A DNA stretch of 64,000 bases, from positions 25,622 through 89,621 of the forward strand of contig JACNHV010000267.1 of the NCBI GenBank assembly GCA_014383445.1. Direction: 5' to 3'. How positions within the stretch are numbered: position 1 is the stretch's first letter; every line of letters begins with the position of its first letter. The DNA comes from Candidatus Desulfobacula maris. Its GTDB lineage: Bacteria; Desulfobacterota; Desulfobacteria; Desulfobacterales; Desulfobacteraceae. Positions 7,221-16,200 of the stretch are shown here, piece after piece. Under the pieces are notes generated by a model. That model was not told the DNA's origin, searched no databases, and saw nothing but the letters and a program-made list of their open reading frames with translations. A program made the translations under genes and the position numbers.

Positions 7221-10200
7221 ATGATTAGAAGAATACTGAATTCAAGACTTCCTTTAATGGTTTATAACCCGGTAAAGGTTTTTGATATAAAGTATTTTAA
7301 AGATATTTTCAATGCTGGCGCTCTTCCCATATTTGATACGGAGTTTTTAACCCATGATGACATACTTCAAAATACATCCTTGCTTTCCAAAGAAGAGTTC
7401 AGCTTTGGTATCAGACTTTCAAACCAAGATACAGAGCTTATCCAGAAAATTAAACATCAGCAGATGATCAACCTTGATATTTTAATTTCTCCTATTGGCA
7501 AAGATGATACACCCGCAGATTTTACAAATTTTTCAGAGACTAAAATAGTCCTGGAAATCAAAGATATTAATATAAATGATAAGATAAAAAAAATTTCACC
7601 CCATGCCCTGATCCTGAAAGGGAATGAGGCAGGCGGCAGGGTTTCAAGATACTCATCTTTTGTTTTGATGCAATGGTATTTGGAAAACCATGAATTGCCG
7701 ATATTTATTCACGGCGGTGTAGGAAAATATACGGCTGCCGGTATGTTTGCAGCAGGCATTTCAGGCCTTGTAATGGACAGCCAGTTGCTCATGACAGATG
7801 AAGCTCCTGTATCAGATAACTTTAAAAAATTTTTAGCCATGGTGGATGAAAGTGATTCCACTGAAATTACTTATAATGGCAGCGATATTTACCGGGTGTT
7901 TGCAAAACTTGGAACTAAAATTGTTAAAGAACTCAAACTTGCCGCAGTTGAATCTGGTAATGATCCCCAGGGAAAACAAAAGATTTATGAGTCCATCACC
8001 ACCCATATGACAGCCTTTGACAAAGAAGATGTCCCCTTTATCCAGTCTCTTTTCTATTTGGGCCAGGATGGGGTGTTTGCAAAGGATTTTGTCAAAGACT
8101 CAACAGGTCTTACACAAATTATTTCAGATTTTTTCAAAACCATTGGTAAGAATTTAAATTTTATAGATGAATTTGATCCGATAAAGCAAGATTCTCCTTT
8201 TGCCAGGGACCAGGGAACAAAATTACCCTTGATACAGGGTCCCATGGCCAATATTTCTGATAACGCGGATTTTGCCAATAAGGTTCTTGAGCATGGGGCG
8301 CTGCCTTTTTTTGCAGTGGGAAGTCTTCCAGAGAAGCTGGCAGAAAATATGCTAAAGGATGGTGCCGGGAAAGTGGATGTTTTTGGTGCAGGATTAGTGG
8401 GCATTGAAGCCTTTAACCCGGCAGTAAAAAAGCATATGGATATGGTGAAAAAGTATAAGGTTCCCTATGCGCTTTTTGCAGGCGGAAATCCTTCCCAGGT
8501 GGCGGAGCTTGAAAAGGCAGGGACCAAAACCTATCTTCATACCCCCTCGGTTTCCATGATGGAAAATGCCCTGAAGAGCGGATGCAAACGTTTTATCTTT
8601 GAAGGCGGGGAAGCCGGCGGCCATGTAGGCTCACTTTCTTCCATGGTGTTATGGGAAGATGCTATTGCCACTTTAATCAATAAAAATTATGATCTGTCTG
8701 ATGTATACCTGGTATTTGCAGGTGGCATCTCCACCTGTTTTGCATCATTTTTCATTTCAGGACTCACATCCTTTCTTGCGGCCAGAGGGACAAAAATCGG
8801 TATCCAGGTTGGAACAGCCTATCTTTTTGCCGATGAAATTGTTGAAACCAAATGTATCAAGTCTCAATATCGTGACATCATTATCCGGGAAAATGAAACC
8901 ATGGTAATAGGCAAAAGTTTAGGATTGGCATCCAGGACCGCACCCACAAGGTTTGCCAGGATGATGCTTGAAACTGAAGCTGAGATGATTAAAAATAAGG
9001 ATAGCCTTGAGACAAGAAAGCGTGCCTTTGAAAAGAAAAATATCGGTTCTTTGCTCATAGGCGCAAAGGGCTTTCTGCCGGATTTTAAAAATCCAGGGTC
9101 TGAGCATTATACCTGGTTTAAAGATGAAGAGCATAAGGAAAAGGGCAATTTTCTTGTGGGGGACAGCCTGGCCTTTTTTGATGGACCTGTAACCATAAAG
9201 CAGATTCACAACAGATACTTTGAAGCCAAATCAGAACTATGCAAAAATATTAATTTTCTTGAAATATTTTCAAGTTCTAAAAATAAAATCAATGATGAGA
9301 TTGCCGTTGTGGGTATCGGTTGTACCCTGCCGGATGCTGATGATCCTGATCACTTGTGGGACAATATTTTAAACAAAAAATATTCCATAAGCCAGATGCC
9401 AAAATCAAGATTTGATCGCGACCTGTATTATGATCCTGATAAAAGTGCGGAAGATAAGACCTATACCATCCTTGCCGGCCATGTTGAGCATTTTGAATTT
9501 GACAAGGCACGGTTCGGGTATGCCGAAGGCAAAGAAAAAAGACTGTCCCGCAGCCAGAAAATGGTTTTGCAGACAGCATATAAGGCAGTAGAAAATGCAG
9601 GGCTTCTGGGAGATGACGATCGTTTTGTCTGTGATGATCCTGCAAAAACTGCAGTTATTATTGCAACCTGTCTTTCCAATGAGCTGAGTAATGATATTCA
9701 GCTTAAATACTGGTATCCGGAATTGGTTTCCATGATGGAAAAAACAGATGAATATCAAACTTTAAATGATGATGAAAAGCAAATCGTTAAACAGGTCTTA
9801 ATGGAAGGCATGGAGGCCAAGAGCCCTGGATACGATCCAGTTCATGGTATCCTTTTAAATATAGAAGCCTCGAGAATTGCCCGTCACCTGGGGGCCAGGG
9901 GGACAAATTATGTTGTTGATGCAGCCTGCGCATCTTCAGTGACTGCCATTGATGCTGCAGTGGGAGAGCTTTTGTCCGGTGATCACGACCAGGTGATTGT
10001 GGGTGGAGTCAATACCCATCTGGCACCGGAATCCTTTGTCGGGTTCGCAAAAATGGGAGCCCTGTCCAAAAATGGATCCTATCCATTTGATGAGCGGGCT
10101 GACGGGTTTATCCTGGGTGAGGGTTCCGTTGTATTTGTATTAAAAAGAATGAAAGATGCCATCAGGGATAAAAATAATATTCTGGGTGTTATCAATTCCA

Positions 10201-13200
10201 TTGGTTCAAGTTCTGATGGAAGGGGCAAGGCTATTGCCGCACCAAATCCGACAGGGCAGGTGTTAAGTGTCCAGCGGTGTTTTGAAAATATCAGACCCGA
10301 CATTAAACCTGAAGATATCGGATTTATAGAAGCCCATGGTACATCCACAACAGTTGGTGATCAGGCAGAACTTGGGACATTGAATTCCATATACAAGAAT
10401 TCCAATGCCGGTATCTCTTCCATAAAATCACAGATCGGCCATCTTTTAGGCTGTGCAGGATCAGCAGGGCTTTTAAAGGCATTATTGACTGTTAATAAGG
10501 GGAAACTGCCACCCAATGGCCGTTTTAAAACCCTTTCAAAAAATCATGATTTAAAAGAATCTTCCCTGTTTATTGTAAAAGACACCCAGGAATTCAAATC
10601 TGAAAAAAACAAATCCAGGAAAGCCGCAGTCTCCTCTTATGGGTTTGGCGGAATTAACTATCACATGGTTGTTGAGCAGATGACGGATAACTATCAAACT
10701 ATTCCAAGGGATATTTTTGTTGATCCAGGCTATGACTTTAATGATGACCGAATAGTGGTAGCGGGGTTAGGTGTATTTCTTCCCGGGGCAAAAAACACAC
10801 AGGAGTTCTGGGAAAAACTTGAATCAGGGGAAAAACAATTGTCCCATATTCCTGCCAAGAGCTTTGATAATGATGCTTATGCAAATCTTGATAAAACCTC
10901 TCATTACAGGCTTCCCAAAGTCAATGCAGGGGTTGTCAGGGAAGTAAAATTTAATAATTTGAAATACAGAATGCCCCCAATGATGGTTAAATCTATTGAA
11001 AGAGGTCAGATCTTTGGGCTGGAAGCCGCAAGCGAGGCACTTGAAAGTTCAGGCCTGCTGGATCGCTTAACCGCTTCCAATAAGGTTGGAGTCATTTTAG
11101 GCACCATTGCAGGAGAGCGGCAGAGTAAAAATATTGTAAGGGTAAGAAAACAATTTATTGGTAATATAATTAAAAATTGTCAGGATATTGATGCCAAAAA
11201 ACTTGATAAGGTATCAGATGCACTTGTGGCATCCATCCGCAATACGATTCCTGAGAATAATGAAGATACCACACCAGGGCTTTTGTCCAATATTATCTCC
11301 GGCCGGATAGCAAATTATTTTGGACTGAACGGTGCCAATTACGTGATTGACGCATCCTGTGCATCAGCATTTGTTGCCATGCGAAATGCCGCCCGGAACC
11401 TGAAACACAAAGATCTTGATTTTGTCCTGGCAGGCGGAGTTGACTGCAACCTTTATCCTGCCGTTCTCATGGCCTTTAAACGCCTGGGACTTTTATCGGA
11501 AGGGGACTGTAACTTTTACGATTCAAGGGCAGACGGGTATGTCATGGGAGAAGGTGCAGCCATCCACATGATGACAACCTATAAAAAAGCCCGCGAGTAT
11601 AATATGGAAATTTTAGGAGAGATCAACGAAAGTGCCGTTCGCTCCAGCGTGCCGGATCATCTGCTTGCCCCTTCGGAACACACCTTTGTATCAACCATAA
11701 ATGAAACATATTATAAATCCGGGATCAGAAAACAGGATATCAATCATCTGGATGTATTTGCATTTTCCAATATTTTTGGTGATATCGTGGAAAAGCAGGT
11801 GATTGAAAACTGTTTTGACCATGAAATGCATTGTGGAAACATAAAATCCCAGTTCGGGTATTTCAAAGCTGCAAACCCGGCCGTTGCCATGGCAAAAATG
11901 ATGCTGATGAGCCGCAAGGGAAAAATCCTGCCGGATTTTAATTATGATCCAGAGCACTCCATTTTAAAGGACGGTAAAGTTTTAAAACCGACTCAACAGA
12001 TAGTTGTAAAACCCAAGGGCCAGCCCTTCAGGTTTGCCGCCAATGTCAACGGCATTGGCGGTAATCATTGCCATATGATCATGAGTACGCTTCCTGCCCT
12101 TCTTGAAACCCGGGAAAAAATAGCACAAAAACAGGAAAAGGCGGCTGCAGGGGATGATATCGTATTAATAGATCATGCCTATTCTGCTGATGGCATGGGC
12201 AAAAAAATGAGAATGGTTGCCCTTCTTTCCGGTCAGGGTGCCCAGAGAAGCCGCATGATGAAGGAACTTTTTGAAAAAGATGCCCACATCAGAAAAGTTA
12301 TGGAAGCCGGGGAACTAATTTTTGTTGAACAAAGGGGATATTCTCTTTTAGACATGATGTTTGGCACGGATGATGCCATTAACTCTACACAAAATACCCA
12401 ACCTGCCGTCTTTTTATCTTCAGCAGCTATTTACAGCAGATTGTCCCAGGAAGGATTTTCTCCGGATTATTTTATCGGCCACAGTGTGGGTGAATACACA
12501 GCCCTTTTTTGCAGCGGAATGCTTTGTTTTGCCGATGCAATGCGCTTAATCATAAAACGCGCTGACCTTATGTATGAAACCACATTAAAGGTTCCGGGTA
12601 AAATAATGGTGGTATTTAAAAATGAAAAAGAGACAGAGCATCTGATAAGAAAATCAAATATTTCTCACATCTATATTACCAATAAAAACAGTGAAAAACA
12701 GACGGCTGTTTCCGGTAAGGCTGATGAAATTGAAAAATTCTGCACCTTTTTGACACAGCAGGAGATTTTTTATAAGAAACTGAATCTTACAGGGGCTTTT
12801 CATACACCGCTTCTTAAAGAAGCTTCAGACAAGTTAAGACAATATCTGGACACCATTACCTTTAATGACACCCGGTTTGGAAGAATCATTTCCAATTGCC
12901 TTGCCCGTGCCTATCCGGAAACAAGAGCAGATGTAAAGGATCTATTGGCAAGACAGATTATTTCACCTGTTGAATTTATAAAATCCATTGAAAATGTATA
13001 TGAATCCGGCCGGACCCATTTTATTGAAATCGGGCCGTCAAGGCTGCTTGTGAACCTTTTGAAAAATATCAATATCGGGGAATACGGCACTGCCGTATCG
13101 GTTGATGCAAAATTAGGTGAGATTAAATCCTTTGAAGCCTGCAGAAAATATTTGCAGGATTGTAACAGCATTTTTGAGACAAAACCTGTAGCAGCAATCG

Positions 13201-16200
13201 AAACAAAACTTACCCCAAAACCTTTTGAGGAGTTACCAATCATTAAAATGTCGGAAAATTTTGAATCCTTTAAGCAAAATAACCAGAAACTGGTTGATCA
13301 GATCCTTTATAAGGAATATTTGCACCAGAAACGCCAAACTGCCATTGATGCCATTGAAAGATATGATTTTGATACACAGAGAATAGTGATCTCAGGAGTT
13401 TCTGTAGGGCTTCCGGGCAAAGACAGGCGTGTCTTTGCAGCAGATAATTTTGATGCCATTTTAAATGGTGAAAACTTTATAGAATCCCTTACACCTGAAG
13501 ACCAGGATAAAATAATAGATAAAAATATTACCAAGTTGTTTAAACAGCCTGATGGAAACGCCAGGTTTGTGCAGATCACCAAAGCTGAAGATGTTATCCA
13601 TCTGGCAGGGCAGTTGGGATATTTTGATCTTATGGATGAATACGGGATTAAAGAACAATACGATATTACCATGGCCATGAGTATTGCCGCCGGTATTGAA
13701 GCATTAAAGGATGCAAATATCCCCCTTGTCATGCAGTATAAAAAGATAAAGGATGGCAAAGTCATGATCCCGGACGGGTTTGCGCTTCCAGAAGAGATGC
13801 AGGAAGATACAGGGGTGATTATTTCATGCTTATGGCCCAGCCAGGAGACCCTGATTGAGGAACTGGAAAAATATTATTATCAAAAGTTCTTTCTCAAGCC
13901 CTATGAAGAGTTTGAAAATATCTACTACTATCTCATGGAAAAAGTCACAGACATTGAGATAAAAGAACAGATCACGGAATGGTTTTTCAAAGCCAAGTCA
14001 GGAAAGAAAAAAGAGTTTAAAGCGTTTAAGTTTGACCGGTATTTTGCAGGTAAAATCACACCTTTAGGGTCTGCCTATCTTGCCCAGATTATTAAAGCAA
14101 AAGGACCCAACACCCTTGTCAGCGCAGCCTGTGCGTCAACAGCCCTTGCTATTGGTATTGCCGAAGACTGGATCAGGGTCGGAAGATGCAAAAGAGTTAT
14201 TGTCATCGGTGGTGAAAATGCCACATCTAAAAAACAGAACCAGTGGATCGGTTCCGGTTTTCTTTCCCTGGGAGCCGCAAGCATTAAGAAAAGGGTTTCA
14301 GAGGGTGCAAAACCCTTTGACGAAGATCGAAACGGCACCATCCTGGGAGCCGGGGCAGTGGGGCTTGTTATTGAGGCTGAATCCTGTGTCAAAGAAAGGG
14401 GAATGGAAGGACAATGTGAAATTCTTGGAACCCATATGGCCAACTCTGCATTTCATACCTTCAGCATTGATGTGAAACATCTGGCAAAGGAAATGAATAA
14501 ATTCATCAATAAAGTTGAAGCACGAACAGGTCTTAAAAAAGAAGACTATGCAAAAAAACTTCTGTTCATGTCCCATGAGACCTATACCCCGGCCAGGGGT
14601 GGAAGCGCAGATGCGGAAGTGACAGCACTCCAGACTGCATTTGCCGATCATCTGGATTCCATATGCATTTCAAATACCAAGGGATTTACAGGTCATACAT
14701 TGGGTGCAGCCATAGAAGATGTGGTCATGGTCAAAGCGCTCCAGAAAAGAAAAGCCCCTCCCATTGCAAATCTTAAAAAAATACCTGAGCATTTTAAGAA
14801 TCTCAATTTTTCCGGTCAGGAGAAAATTAATTCTGAGTATGGTCTCCACCTGGCTGCAGGGTTTGGATCTCATCTGGCTTTTCTATTTGTCAAACGGGTG
14901 GAGGAAAACCTGGTTGAAGGAAATATAAAATACCAGAACTGGATAAAACAGATCACTGGATCACAAAATCCTGAACTCAAGATGATTGATAATACCCTTT
15001 GTGCTGTGGCTGGTGGAGAAGCCTTGCCGCAGACGATAAAAGAAACAGGGAAAAGCGCTGCCCCTGTAACGATAGCCATGGCCGTAAAAGCATCTATGCC
15101 AGCCCTGCCGGCAGTACCTGCACCCGTTGCAGCCATGACAAAAATGGCTGGTGCGAATGACGACAAAGCGGTTAAAGAGACAGGTGGGCAAGCATCTGCA
15201 AACATTCTTGCCGAGACAGCAAACAAGGCAGACACAAAAGAATCAATTCCTGCGGCAATGGTTGCACCGGTAAAACAAGCAGATGTGTCAGCCAGGGTTA
15301 AAGAGGTGATTGCCGCCCAGACCGGATACACGGCCGACATGCTGGAAGATGACCTGGATCTGGAAGCAGATCTTGGTGTAGATACCGTCAAACAGGTTGA
15401 GATTTTTGCCAAATTGGCGTCCAAATTTGGGTTTTCAGTTCCAGACGATTTAAAGCTTCGGGATTTGAACACCATTGCCAAACTGGGAGAGTATATCCAG
15501 TCCAGAACGGACAAGCCTGTTGAGACAATACCCCTGGAAGCTACATCAGGATCAACCCCGGCAACCCCGGCAGTCCTGGCTGCCTCTGTAAAGGATGAGG
15601 ATATAACGGCCATGGTCAAAGAGGTGATTGCAGTCCAGACAGGCTACACGGCTGACATGCTGGAAGATGATCTGGATCTGGAAGCAGATCTGGGAGTGGA
15701 TACGGTGAAGCAGGTTGAGATATTTGCTAAATTAGCTTCAAATTTTGGATTTTCAGTTCCAGACGATTTAAAGCTTAGGGATCTGAACACCATTGCCAAA
15801 CTGGGAGAGTATATCCAGTCCAGAACGGACAAGCCGGTTGAGACGGTATCCCTGGAAGAACCATCAGGATCAGTCCCGGAAGCCCAGACAGCCCCGGCAG
15901 CCCTGGTCGCCTCTGTAAAGGATGAGGATGTAACGGCCATGGTCAAAGAGGTGATCGCAGTCCAGACGGGTTACACGGCTGATATGCTGGAAGATGATCT
16001 TGATCTGGAAGCAGATCTGGGTGTGGATACAGTGAAACAGGTTGAGATATTTGCCAAATTAGCTTCAAATTTTGGTTTTTCAGTACCGGATGATTTAAAG
16101 CTTAGGGATCTGAACACCATTGCCAAACTGGCCGACTATATTGCTGTCCGGGCAAAAGCCGAACAAACAGCCCGGACAGAATTGCCAACTGCCCTGGAAA

